DNA of 30,453 bases from JANXQG01 sp037147235 (lineage in GTDB: Bacteria > Planctomycetota > Planctomycetia > Pirellulales > Thermoguttaceae): contig JBAWVO010000040.1 of assembly GCA_037147235.1 (NCBI GenBank), positions 1 through 30,453 of the forward strand, read 5' to 3'. Position 1 is the stretch's first letter; each line of letters starts with the position of its first letter. The notes beneath the pieces were generated by a model that worked only from the letters and a program-made list of their open reading frames with translations, was not told where the DNA came from and did no database searches. The translations under genes and the position numbers were made by a program. Positions 18,599 through 25,512 of the stretch are shown piece by piece.

Positions 18599-18913
18599 GG
18601 TATTCTTCTCCCAATTCTTCTCTGCGACCAAGAAGCACGACAACCGGTTGTCGTTCCTAAACTTAGCATAAATCCTGGTGCATTATTGTGCTTTCTGGAT
18701 TTCCAATCCTATCGTAAACATTACCGACACAGACTCCATGCAATTGCTGTTCCAGTGAGAAGAACGAAGTTGATTTGATCTTACTTAAGCTTCTTGTAGA
18801 TAAGCACTTGCAACCAAAAGGTGAGGACCAGATGATTTGCCAGTCCAGTCACAAGAGTGATGGCTTTTTCAACGCGCGTTGATTTATTCATCGAATTGTG
18901 CTATTCTTGTTCT
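18599..18913. other. Divergent intergenic region upstream of the histidine kinase
   Basis: This 315-bp region lies between the start of the minus-strand small membrane protein and the histidine kinase. It is relatively A+T-rich. It contains a perfect 12-bp palindrome, CAACGCGCGTTG (18870-18881), that touches the -35 box of the candidate kinase promoter and could be an operator. No tRNA, small RNA signature or convincing small ORF was seen. Confidence 0.55.
18879..18907 (+). promoter_or_regulatory. Candidate extended -10 promoter giving a leaderless kinase mRNA
   Basis: TTGATT (18879-18884), a 17-bp spacer ending in TGC, and TATTCT (18902-18907) form a fair sigma70 promoter with an extended -10 (TGCTATTCT). 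Initiation 6-8 bp downstream falls on or beside the A of the ATG at 18914. That would make the transcript leaderless, which fits the absence of a Shine-Dalgarno there. The palindrome CAACGCGCGTTG overlaps the -35 box by 3 bp. Confidence 0.35.
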
Positions 18914-20536
18914 ATGGTCATCCGGATATTCCAATCGCTCGGTTTTCGCCTGCTCGTGCCCCTCTTTCTGGCGGTCGGTGGCGTATTGGCCTGTTACGCC
19001 GCCATCAGCTTCCAGTCGACTAAGGATCATTTCCTGCGGCTGGTGCGGGGCGATGTTGAGCGCACCAGCGGAATTATCAAGCGTGCAACGCATGACGCCA
19101 TGCTCACCAATCGCAAAGATGACGTGCAGGCCACGATTTCCCGCCTGGCCGAGACACCCGACATTGCCGCCATTCGCATCTACGACAAGACGGGCCGGAT
19201 CGTCATGTCGGCCCACGCGGAAGAGATTGGGCAAAGAATCATGGCCGATACGGAGACCTGCCGTGCATGCCATCAGGACGACCGCACGATCAAGGCGGCC
19301 ATTTTGCAGCCCGGTAAACGCGCACACGAGGCATTGCGGCTCGACGTTTTGCGCCATCTGTCGGCCATCGAGACCGAACCGGGTTGCGTGGCTTCCAATT
19401 GCCATGCCCACACGGCCGACCAGGAGGTTTTAGGAGTACTTGATCTGGAGATGTCGATGGCACCGATGGCTGCCGCTCTAGGTACTGCCAAGAGCCATTT
19501 TTTTTGGGCAACTGGAATCCTGACGATCATCATTCTCGCAGTGGTTGCGGTCTTCATCCGTCGCGGCTTACAAGCCCCCATTTCGCGGCTCTGTGCCGGC
19601 ACACGGCGGATTGCCCAAGGCGATCTCGACAGCCGGGTCAAAGTTCGTGGCCACGACGAGTTGGCTGAATTGGCGGAGGCGTTCAATCGCATGGCGGAGG
19701 ATCTGTGCGCAGCTCGCCTCGAAGTGACCGAATGGTCGCAAAATCTGGAAAAGAAAGTGGTGGAGAAGACTGTGGAACTCCAACAGGCCCAGCGACAGGT
19801 ATTGCACATGGAGAAAATGGCATCGCTGGGAAAACTTTCGGCAACGGTCGCCCACGAAATCAACAACCCGCTGAGCGGAATGTTGATTTATGCCGGTTTG
19901 AGTCGGCGCGAGTTACTGGAGCAACCGTTGGACCCTGTCGTCCGGGAAGAGGTTTTGCGCTACCTCTCGGTGATCGAGCATGAATGCCGCCGCTGCGGTG
20001 GAATCGTACAGAATTTGCTCCTTTTTGCCAAGCGGAGCGGGCCTAGCATGACCTTGGTCGATGTGAACAACATCGTCCGCCAGAGCCTCATGCTCGTCGA
20101 GCACCATCTGCAAATGAGCGGATTGAAGCTGAATGCCAAGTTCCTGGAAGATGGCAGCCATATAATGGCCGACGGCGGCCAGTTGCAGCAAGCCCTGGTC
20201 GCCCTGCTGGTCAACGCTGTTGAGGCGATGAGCGGCCTGCCGGAAGGGCGAGGCGAACTGATCGTCTGTCTGTATAGTACGGCCGACTCGGTCCGGATTG
20301 ACATTGGCGATAACGGGATTGGCATTTCGAGCGACGTCTTGCCGCAAATCTTCGAGCCGTTCTTTTCCACCAAGGAGGCCGAGAACGGCGTCGGCCTGGG
20401 TTTATCGGTGGTCTATGGGATCGTCCAGCGACATGGCGGCCAGATCGACGTCGACTCGAAAGTCGGCAGCGGAACAACATTTCATCTGATCTTGCCACGG
20501 CAGCCGGCAGGGCAGTTAGAACCTGCTGAGAGGTAG
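18914..20536 (+). CDS. Sensor histidine kinase with two heme-like cysteine motifs
   Basis: From the ATG at 18914 (the frame opens at 18857) the protein is 540 aa. TM1 is at about 9-33 and TM2 at about 197-216, so residues 34-196 form a periplasmic sensor domain. That domain carries CRACH (116-120), a canonical CxxCH c-type heme site, and CVASNCH (158-164), a CX4CH variant. HAMP is at about 217-270, then a coiled coil, the phosphoacceptor box SATVAHEINNPL with H314, and the ATPase domain with its N box (ALLVNAVEAM), DNGIGIS and GVGLGLSVV. Redox, gas or ligand sensing through covalent heme is a reasonable inference; heme attachment itself is not shown. The response-regulator gene begins 13 bp downstream, so the two surely act together. 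Confidence 0.93.
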   Translation: MVIRIFQSLGFRLLVPLFLAVGGVLACYAAISFQSTKDHFLRLVRGDVERTSGIIKRATHDAMLTNRKDDVQATISRLAETPDIAAIRIYDKTGRIVMSAHAEEIGQRIMADTETCRACHQDDRTIKAAILQPGKRAHEALRLDVLRHLSAIETEPGCVASNCHAHTADQEVLGVLDLEMSMAPMAAALGTAKSHFFWATGILTIIILAVVAVFIRRGLQAPISRLCAGTRRIAQGDLDSRVKVRGHDELAELAEAFNRMAEDLCAARLEVTEWSQNLEKKVVEKTVELQQAQRQVLHMEKMASLGKLSATVAHEINNPLSGMLIYAGLSRRELLEQPLDPVVREEVLRYLSVIEHECRRCGGIVQNLLLFAKRSGPSMTLVDVNNIVRQSLMLVEHHLQMSGLKLNAKFLEDGSHIMADGGQLQQALVALLVNAVEAMSGLPEGRGELIVCLYSTADSVRIDIGDNGIGISSDVLPQIFEPFFSTKEAENGVGLGLSVVYGIVQRHGGQIDVDSKVGSGTTFHLILPRQPAGQLEPAER

Positions 20537-20549
20537 CAAAGAATATATC

Positions 20550-21917
20550 ATGATCCAGCACCTAGCACGCATCCTGATCGTTGACGACGAGTTCTCTATC
20601 CGCGATTCCCTCAATCATTGGTTCCGCAAGGACGGCTATGAAGTTCAAATGGCAGCCGATGCCATGGAAGCGATAGGAGCCATGCAGTCGAGCGATTTTG
20701 ACGTCGTGCTTCTCGACGTCCGCTTGCCCGGCATGGACGGCATGCGATTGCTTGAGCAGATCCGTCGTACCGCGCCCACGGTGATCGTCATCATGATCAC
20801 GGCTTATGCTTCCGTTGATACGGCAGTTCGTGCCCTGAAACTGGGCGCAGCGGATTATGTTACCAAGCCCCTCAATCCGGAGGAACTCAGCCACGTGGTA
20901 GCCCAGGCATTGGCCCAGCGACGATTGCACGAGGAGAATCTGCAACTGCGGGGAACCATTGATGAAATGGCCGGCGAGCAGGAAATCGTCGGCCAAAGTC
21001 CGCCGATGCAAAAGGTGCTGGAGTTGATTGAACACGTCGCCAAAACCGAGGCCACCGTGCTGATCCTTGGCGAAAGCGGAACGGGCAAGGAACTGGTCGC
21101 ACGCGCTATCCACATCGCCAGCAAGCGACGCTATGCGCCGATCGTGGCCGTCAACTGCGGTGGTCTTCCCGACAGCCTGCTGGAAAGCGAACTCTTTGGC
21201 CACGAAAAGGGGGCTTTTACGGGAGCCGACGAGCAGCGCAAAGGCAAAATCGAATTGGCGGACGGCGGCACTTTGTTCCTCGACGAGGTGGGGGCCATCA
21301 ATCTCAAGATGCAGGTCGATCTACTGCGCGTCCTGGAAACTCACGAAGTGTTCCGCCTCGGCACCGACCGACCGAGGAAGGTCGATTTTCGCGTGATTTG
21401 CGCCACCAACGACAACCTTTTCAAAGCACTCCAGGAGGGGCGTGTTCGCGAGGATTTCTATTACCGCATCAATGTCTTCACGATCGAGTTGCCGCCCTTG
21501 CGTGTACGCCGCACCGACATTCCCGCCCTGGCGCAACACTTTCTTGATCGCTTCTCCCGACAAATGGACAGTCGCATTACCCAGATTTCTCCCCAGGCCA
21601 TGGAACTGCTGGTGAACTACGATTGGCCCGGCAATGTTCGCGAACTTTCCAACGCCATCGAACGGGCCATGGTGGTCGGCCGACCACCGGCGATCCTGCC
21701 CGGCGATCTGCCGGTTCGCCGCGAACTACACCCTGCGCCTCCGATCCAATCGTTGGATGACGTTGAAAAGCAACACATTGCCGCCGTACTCGTCAGCACG
21801 TCCGGCAATATCACTCGCGCCGCGGAGATTCTCCAGGTCGATCGAGTCACGGTTTATAATAAGATTAAGAAGTACGGTTTAAGGGCACGAGCAGGAAAAG
21901 GGACAGAGCATCAGTAA
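20550..21917 (+). CDS. NtrC-family sigma-54-dependent response regulator
   Basis: The 455-aa product has the full three-domain layout. The receiver domain has D12-D13, the phosphoacceptor D56 (LLDVRLPG), T84 and K106. The AAA+ domain has Walker A GESGTGKE (174-181), the sigma-54-contacting loop GAFTGA (221-226) and Walker B TLFLDE (241-246). The C-terminal Fis-type helix-turn-helix is GNITRAAEILQVDRVTVYNKIKKYGL. Phosphorylated by the adjacent kinase, it should activate promoters bound by RpoN. Its targets are unknown. A search of the kinase upstream region found no good -24/-12 box, so self-activation is not supported. No gene downstream is in the same operon: the next, a methyltransferase, starts 170 bp away in DNA of different composition. 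Confidence 0.96.
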   Translation: MIQHLARILIVDDEFSIRDSLNHWFRKDGYEVQMAADAMEAIGAMQSSDFDVVLLDVRLPGMDGMRLLEQIRRTAPTVIVIMITAYASVDTAVRALKLGAADYVTKPLNPEELSHVVAQALAQRRLHEENLQLRGTIDEMAGEQEIVGQSPPMQKVLELIEHVAKTEATVLILGESGTGKELVARAIHIASKRRYAPIVAVNCGGLPDSLLESELFGHEKGAFTGADEQRKGKIELADGGTLFLDEVGAINLKMQVDLLRVLETHEVFRLGTDRPRKVDFRVICATNDNLFKALQEGRVREDFYYRINVFTIELPPLRVRRTDIPALAQHFLDRFSRQMDSRITQISPQAMELLVNYDWPGNVRELSNAIERAMVVGRPPAILPGDLPVRRELHPAPPIQSLDDVEKQHIAAVLVSTSGNITRAAEILQVDRVTVYNKIKKYGLRARAGKGTEHQ

Positions 21918-21966
21918 CGGAACCACCGCAAGGCGACGTGATCGCGAAGATTTTACGACACTGCGG

Positions 21967-21990
21967 CCTGTGGCAACCCCTGTGGCAACC
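21967..21990. repeat. 12-bp tandem duplication
   Basis: CCTGTGGCAACC occurs twice head to tail without mismatch, between the regulator stop and the methyltransferase. It lies near the point where base composition drops and may mark the edge of acquired DNA. Confidence 0.85.
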
Positions 21991-22032
21991 CCCTTGTCTT
22001 ACTAATTGCACTAAGCTAGACTTAGAGCTTCA

Positions 22033-22046
22033 GAAAATCAATTTTC
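22033..22046. promoter_or_regulatory. A+T-rich palindrome upstream of the methyltransferase
   Basis: GAAAAT-CA-ATTTTC, a perfect 6-bp inverted repeat, lies 42 bp before the methyltransferase ATG inside an A+T-rich stretch. It could be an operator for the restriction-modification genes, but no controller-protein gene is present. A weak promoter match (TAAACT at 22073-22078) lies closer to the start. Confidence 0.25.
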
Positions 22047-22087
22047 CTATTCTTTTTTCTCTGGAAATCGAGTAAACTCAAAACAGA

Positions 22088-23008
22088 ATGAGATCTGCTG
22101 GTAACATCCCACACCCGATTCCGTACCAGGGAAGTAAGCGATGGCTTGCTTCGACGATTTGCGGTTGCATCCCTGAGGGCGTTAAAACTCTTTACGAACC
22201 TTTTGCTGGTTCCGCGGCCGTTAGCCTTTACGCCGCGACCTATTCCTCGGCAAGCCACTTTGTCATCGGTGATCTTCACGACCCCGTCGCTTCCCTGTGG
22301 AAGGCGATCATCAATTCACCCCACGAACTGGCAGATGAATACGAACGCCTATGGAATGAGCAAGTCGGTGTCGGAAGAAACCATTTTACGGACGTCAGGC
22401 GAGCATTCAACACAAATCCCCAGCCGGCACTGTTTCTATACCTTCTCGCCCGGTGCGTAAAAGCAGCGATTCGTTACAACAGGAACGGCGAGTTCAACAA
22501 CACGGCAGATCACCGTAGACGTGGTGCCCGGCCAGGCACAATGCGGGATAATATCGTCCGAGCAGCAAAGGTTTTTGCGGACAAGACGCGCGTACTCAAC
22601 GCAAGTTATCTTGAGACCCTCCAAGATGCGGATGCCTGCGACGTCGTCTACCTCGATCCTCCCTATCAGGGCACGAGTGGGGATCGCGACAGCCGGTACG
22701 TGAAGGGAATGAGTTTTGAAGAGTTCTGCAATGGCCTGCAAACGCTGGTGAAACGCGATCTCTCCTTGATCATTTCATATGATGGACGGGTCGGAGACAA
22801 GGTCTATGGACAGCGACTTCCCGCCTCATTGCAGTTGAGATTGTTTGAAGTGAAAGCCGGAAGATCGAGCCAGGAGACGTTGTTAGGCCGCGACGGCGTT
22901 ACGTATGAGTCCCTATACATTTCGGAGCGCCTGTTGAAACGCGTGGAACGGCTCCCGAGGATATTGCTCCGGCCAACAAGCGTTTCCGAAGAACTGCTTC
23001 TCTTTTGA
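22088..23008 (+). CDS. DNA adenine methyltransferase (D12 class) of a restriction-modification system
   Basis: The 306-aa protein has the Dam-type order of motifs: PIPYQGSKRWL (11-20), the SAM-binding motif YEPFAGSAAV (36-45) and the catalytic DPPY (190-193, in VVYLDPPYQG). It should transfer a methyl group from S-adenosylmethionine to the N6 of adenine in a short DNA site; the site cannot be read from the sequence. The gene looks intact. It lies only 9 bp before the remains of an HNH nuclease gene, which makes it the modification half of a type II-like system. Codon use and lower G+C compared with its neighbours suggest horizontal transfer. Confidence 0.92.
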   Translation: MRSAGNIPHPIPYQGSKRWLASTICGCIPEGVKTLYEPFAGSAAVSLYAATYSSASHFVIGDLHDPVASLWKAIINSPHELADEYERLWNEQVGVGRNHFTDVRRAFNTNPQPALFLYLLARCVKAAIRYNRNGEFNNTADHRRRGARPGTMRDNIVRAAKVFADKTRVLNASYLETLQDADACDVVYLDPPYQGTSGDRDSRYVKGMSFEEFCNGLQTLVKRDLSLIISYDGRVGDKVYGQRLPASLQLRLFEVKAGRSSQETLLGRDGVTYESLYISERLLKRVERLPRILLRPTSVSEELLLF

Positions 23009-23017
23009 TGGACGCAA

Positions 23018-23761
23018 ATGAGTAAAGTGAACTACTCCGCTGAAATACTTGCCGCCGTAGCAAAGGTTACGACTAAACGAGGAAAAACGCTCGTCAATCA
23101 TATTCTCTAGTACGGAAGCGTTTCGACTGAGGAGTTGGAAACGCTGTACGGTCTGACTGATGCGGCAAGTGCGGCGCGAGATGTAAAAGACGCGGGTGTC
23201 CCGCTACCAACGACGCGTGGCAAGCGAAAGAATGGCAGGCAGATGGTAGTATATTCATTTGGTGATCCATCACTTATTCGCGGTGATCGCTTTCAGGGAC
23301 GAAGGGCTTTTCCAAAGGGATTCAAACCGATACTCGTTGAGGCTTGCGGCGCAAAGTGCGCCATTTGTTCGACACCCTACGAGCCGAGTTTCCTGCAAAT
23401 CGACCACCGAATCCCGTATCAGATTGCCGGCGAGTCCTCTGACGGTGAGCGTCAGTTGAAAGAATACATGCTTCTTTGCGGTTCGTGTCAGCGGTCGAAA
23501 TCGTGGTCGTGCGAGCATTGCGAGAATTGGCGTGAGGGCCGACATGCCGCGATTTGCAAGAGTTGCTATTGGGCTGAACCTGCCGACTATACACACATCG
23601 CGCTGAAGGACCATCGCCGCTTAGAAATCGTCTGGCTGGGCGACGATGAGGTATCAGATCATACCAAGCTAAAGTCTTTAGCGGCAAGAAATGCCATCGC
23701 CTTGCCCCTATATGCAAAAGCGGCCCTTGCCGAATACGTCCGACGACAGCAACAAAAATGA
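23018..23761 (+). pseudogene. HNH restriction endonuclease gene with an in-frame amber codon
   Basis: The frame starts at ATG 23018, 9 bp after the methyltransferase stop, and stays open to 23761 except for TAG at codon 31 (23108-23110). A C-to-T change in a CAG codon would explain it. Read through, the product would be about 246 aa. It has an N-terminal wing-like segment (GSVSTEELETLYGLTDAASA, then DVKDAGVPLPTTRGKRKNG) and a metal-dependent HNH core: CGAKCAIC, then IDHRIPYQ with the histidine, then LLCGSCQRSKSWSCEHC and CKSCYW, giving several zinc-binding cysteine pairs. A TTG at 23135 could start a 208-aa form that keeps the HNH core, but GAGGAG abuts it too closely to be a good ribosome site. 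Either the nuclease is lost, or it is shortened, or the TAG is a sequencing error. Confidence 0.82.
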
Positions 23762-24101
23762 TGTGTGGTCCTGCACATATTCCCGCTGACCATTTGGCCG
23801 GTCTGATTGCTCCCGCATGCTCGGCGTGTCTGACGGGGTCCTTGCCTGATGACGGGGTGGGATCCTGACCCCGCTCCGTCGAATTAGCCCTCGAGCTTGG
23901 GCCACACTTCAATGTAGCGGCGCAGTTCACGGCTTCATGCCTAGCAACGAAACAAAGAAATCGCTCCCCTGGTTGAGGGTCGATTCCAACCAGATCTTTC
24001 CTCGCTGCTGATCGAGGATGCGTCGCACGATCGTCAGGCCCAAGCCTTGTCCGCTCCCTTTGATTTATTCATTCCTTGACCGTTGAGTTCCTGGTGCCTT
24101 T
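23762..24101. other. Intergenic region with a decayed gene fragment
   Basis: The 340-bp gap between the HNH gene and the TPR/coiled-coil gene contains the histidine-kinase fragment listed separately. It also has a GGGGT...ACCCC palindromic stretch near 23854-23872 with TCCTGACCCCGC, shared with the repeat island at about 14275. On the minus strand, just downstream of the fragment, a short frame reads LRRYIEVWPKLEG and stops near 23886; its origin is not recognised. Confidence 0.6.
23927..24064 (-). pseudogene. Orphan C-terminal fragment of a histidine kinase
   Basis: The minus strand reads IKGSGQGLGLTIVRRILDQQ and then RGKIWLESTLNQGSDFFVSL to a TGA at 23929-23927. This is the G2 box and last strands of a GHKL ATPase domain, as found at the very end of sensor histidine kinases. 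An in-frame TAA (24067-24065) sits immediately upstream and no other part of a kinase is seen. It therefore looks like a 46-codon remnant left after a deletion or insertion. It is not a copy of the intact kinase at 18914, whose corresponding end is different (GVGLGLSVVYGIVQRHGGQI). Confidence 0.8.
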
Positions 24102-25391
24102 CTAATTCTCAAACAAATTGAGTACTCGCTCTTTCTCTTCTTCCAGCACGATAGGCAAGGGGACGTAGGTCGATAGCGCGACGGAGTGTCGCTGCTGATT
24201 GGCCGCTTGCGGCGTATTGGTGTCAACGGCCTTTTTTTCATATCGCTGCTGATCGCGAACCGTCCGCTTCAGCGAACCTTCCAGCTTGGCCGCCCCACCG
24301 CTTTCCCGTTGCCAGCGGGCTTCGATGGTGGCCCGACGCTGTTCCAATTCTCGGATCTTCGACACCTCGGCCGCGAGATGTTGGTTTCTAACATTAAGCT
24401 CGGCCGCCCAGCGGTCACGTTCGCCGCGCCAGTGTGCCGCGTCAAAAAGGTACTGCTGCCGCAGGTTGGGATCTTTTTCACGATTGGCCAGATCGTAAAG
24501 TTCCGCCAGCCGCGCGTCGACATCACGAAGCCGCAACCCGGCTTGTTGCGCCGCGGACTGCTGAACCCGCAGACGTTGGCCGGCACTTTCCGCATCGGTC
24601 TTGATCTGGTCCAATTCGTAACCCATTGTTTTTCGCAACTCGGAGAGCCGAGCCTGCTCGGCGTCGAGCTGTTTGGCCAGATCGCCCGCTTGCTGCTTGA
24701 GTTCGCCCACCACGCGTTCTTTAATTTTCTCGCCCGTCTCCTTCTCCTGAGTCTTGGTCAACTCATGCTCTTCGTCGATGGCTTCAAACTGTCGCAAAAC
24801 GGCCCGACGCCCCTTCTCGAAAGCCGCCCGGCGCGCCCCGGTGAGTTGAGAATCAAGGCGCTCGGCACAAGCAGCCCGGGCGGTCTGGGGTACGCTCGAC
24901 TTGACTGGGCCTTCCATGAAACCGCACATGCGGCCCAGCAAAGTGGCCAACTCCCGATTGGCCGTGTCAACTGCGGCGTCCGTCGGTTCAGTCGGCAAGG
25001 CGTCCGCCAACTCCTGCATTCGCCCGAGGGCCTTGGTATAGTCTTTCAAAATCACGGCAATCCAAATCCTCAGCCGGTTGGCCTCGACATTCTTGGGATC
25101 GAGCTTCAACACCTGATCCAGAAGTTTCGCCGCGTCCGTATAGCGATACTGCTGGATCTGCACCAGGGCGTAGGCATAAGGAATCCGCCAGTCGCCGGCA
25201 GCTTTGTCGGCAAGGCGATCGTACTGCTGCTGGGCATCCTTGCGGGCCTGGATCGAACGGGTCCAGCCGATTTGCAAGAGGGCCGCGACACGAACCTTCG
25301 TTGACGGAGCTGCCGCGGCCGTGGCATGCCCTGAAAATCCAGCCAGAATGATCCCAACTAGGGTGCAAACGGTCAGTTGGTGGCAAAGCAT
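24102..25391 (-). CDS. Secreted TPR and coiled-coil protein, unknown function
   Basis: The 429-aa product starts with a signal peptide (LTVCTLVGIILAGFSGHATA, cleavage near residue 25). Residues about 30-130 contain TPR-like helix pairs (AYALVQIQQYRYTDAAKLLD, then LDPKNVEANRLRIWI). From about 190 to 400 it is a long charged coiled coil rich in E, K, Q and R. A short tail (VPLPIVLEEEKERVLNLF) ends it. No catalytic motif was seen; a structural or scaffolding role in the periplasm is the likely guess. AAGGGAG lies 7 bp before the ATG at 25391. It is divergent from the M16 protease gene with 121 bp between the starts, so both may be controlled from one region. Confidence 0.82.
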   Translation of the reverse strand: MLCHQLTVCTLVGIILAGFSGHATAAAAPSTKVRVAALLQIGWTRSIQARKDAQQQYDRLADKAAGDWRIPYAYALVQIQQYRYTDAAKLLDQVLKLDPKNVEANRLRIWIAVILKDYTKALGRMQELADALPTEPTDAAVDTANRELATLLGRMCGFMEGPVKSSVPQTARAACAERLDSQLTGARRAAFEKGRRAVLRQFEAIDEEHELTKTQEKETGEKIKERVVGELKQQAGDLAKQLDAEQARLSELRKTMGYELDQIKTDAESAGQRLRVQQSAAQQAGLRLRDVDARLAELYDLANREKDPNLRQQYLFDAAHWRGERDRWAAELNVRNQHLAAEVSKIRELEQRRATIEARWQRESGGAAKLEGSLKRTVRDQQRYEKKAVDTNTPQAANQQRHSVALSTYVPLPIVLEEEKERVLNLFEN

Positions 25392-25408
25392 GGAATTCTC
25401 CCTTATCT

Positions 25409-25417
25409 ATTTTAGCA
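25409..25417 (-). promoter_or_regulatory. Candidate extended -10 box of the TPR/coiled-coil gene
   Basis: TGCTAAAAT on the minus strand is a good extended -10 element (TGn plus TAAAAT). The -35 position (TTTCCT) matches poorly. Initiation near 25402 would leave a very short leader of about 11 nt that still contains AAGGGAG. Confidence 0.3.
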
Positions 25418-25444
25418 CATTGGGTCGTCGGAGGAAAGACAGGC

Positions 25445-25473
25445 TTGACCGCAGATCATTTTTCCCATATCGT
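25445..25473 (+). promoter_or_regulatory. Candidate sigma70-type promoter of the M16 protease gene
   Basis: TTGACC (25445-25450), a 17-bp spacer and TATCGT (25468-25473) match the consensus at 5/6 and 4/6 positions with ideal spacing. Initiation near 25480 leaves a leader of about 33 nt to the ATG at 25513. The position supports 25513 as the true start rather than the upstream open frame. Confidence 0.45.
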
Positions 25474-25512
25474 GATGACATTCTAGCACACCGCAATACC
25501 AAGGATCGTCTC

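Noticed and set aside
18676..18692. A TGGTGC...TGTGC string that resembles a sigma-54 -24/-12 promoter upstream of the sensor kinase.
   Set aside because: The spacing between GG and GC is one base too long (11 instead of 10), which is not tolerated by sigma-54 promoters.
23322..23930. A 202-codon minus-strand frame opposite the HNH gene.
   Set aside because: It is opposite the recognisable HNH/zinc-binding frame and has no domain pattern of its own.
24060..24072. The 13-bp string TTGATTTATTCAT, also found at 18879-18891 in the sensor-kinase promoter.
   Set aside because: A 13-bp match in a 30-kb window is expected several times by chance, and one copy lies inside a decayed gene border.
24186..25304. 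A 372-codon plus-strand frame opposite the TPR/coiled-coil gene.
   Set aside because: The minus-strand gene has a signal peptide, a good Shine-Dalgarno and coherent coiled-coil heptads. The plus-strand frame has none of these.
25204..25512. A 103-residue N-terminal extension of the M16 protease.
   Set aside because: It overlaps the divergent gene and its promoter region and reads as Arg-rich nonsense. The ATG at 25513 starts a hydrophobic export signal and follows a good promoter.
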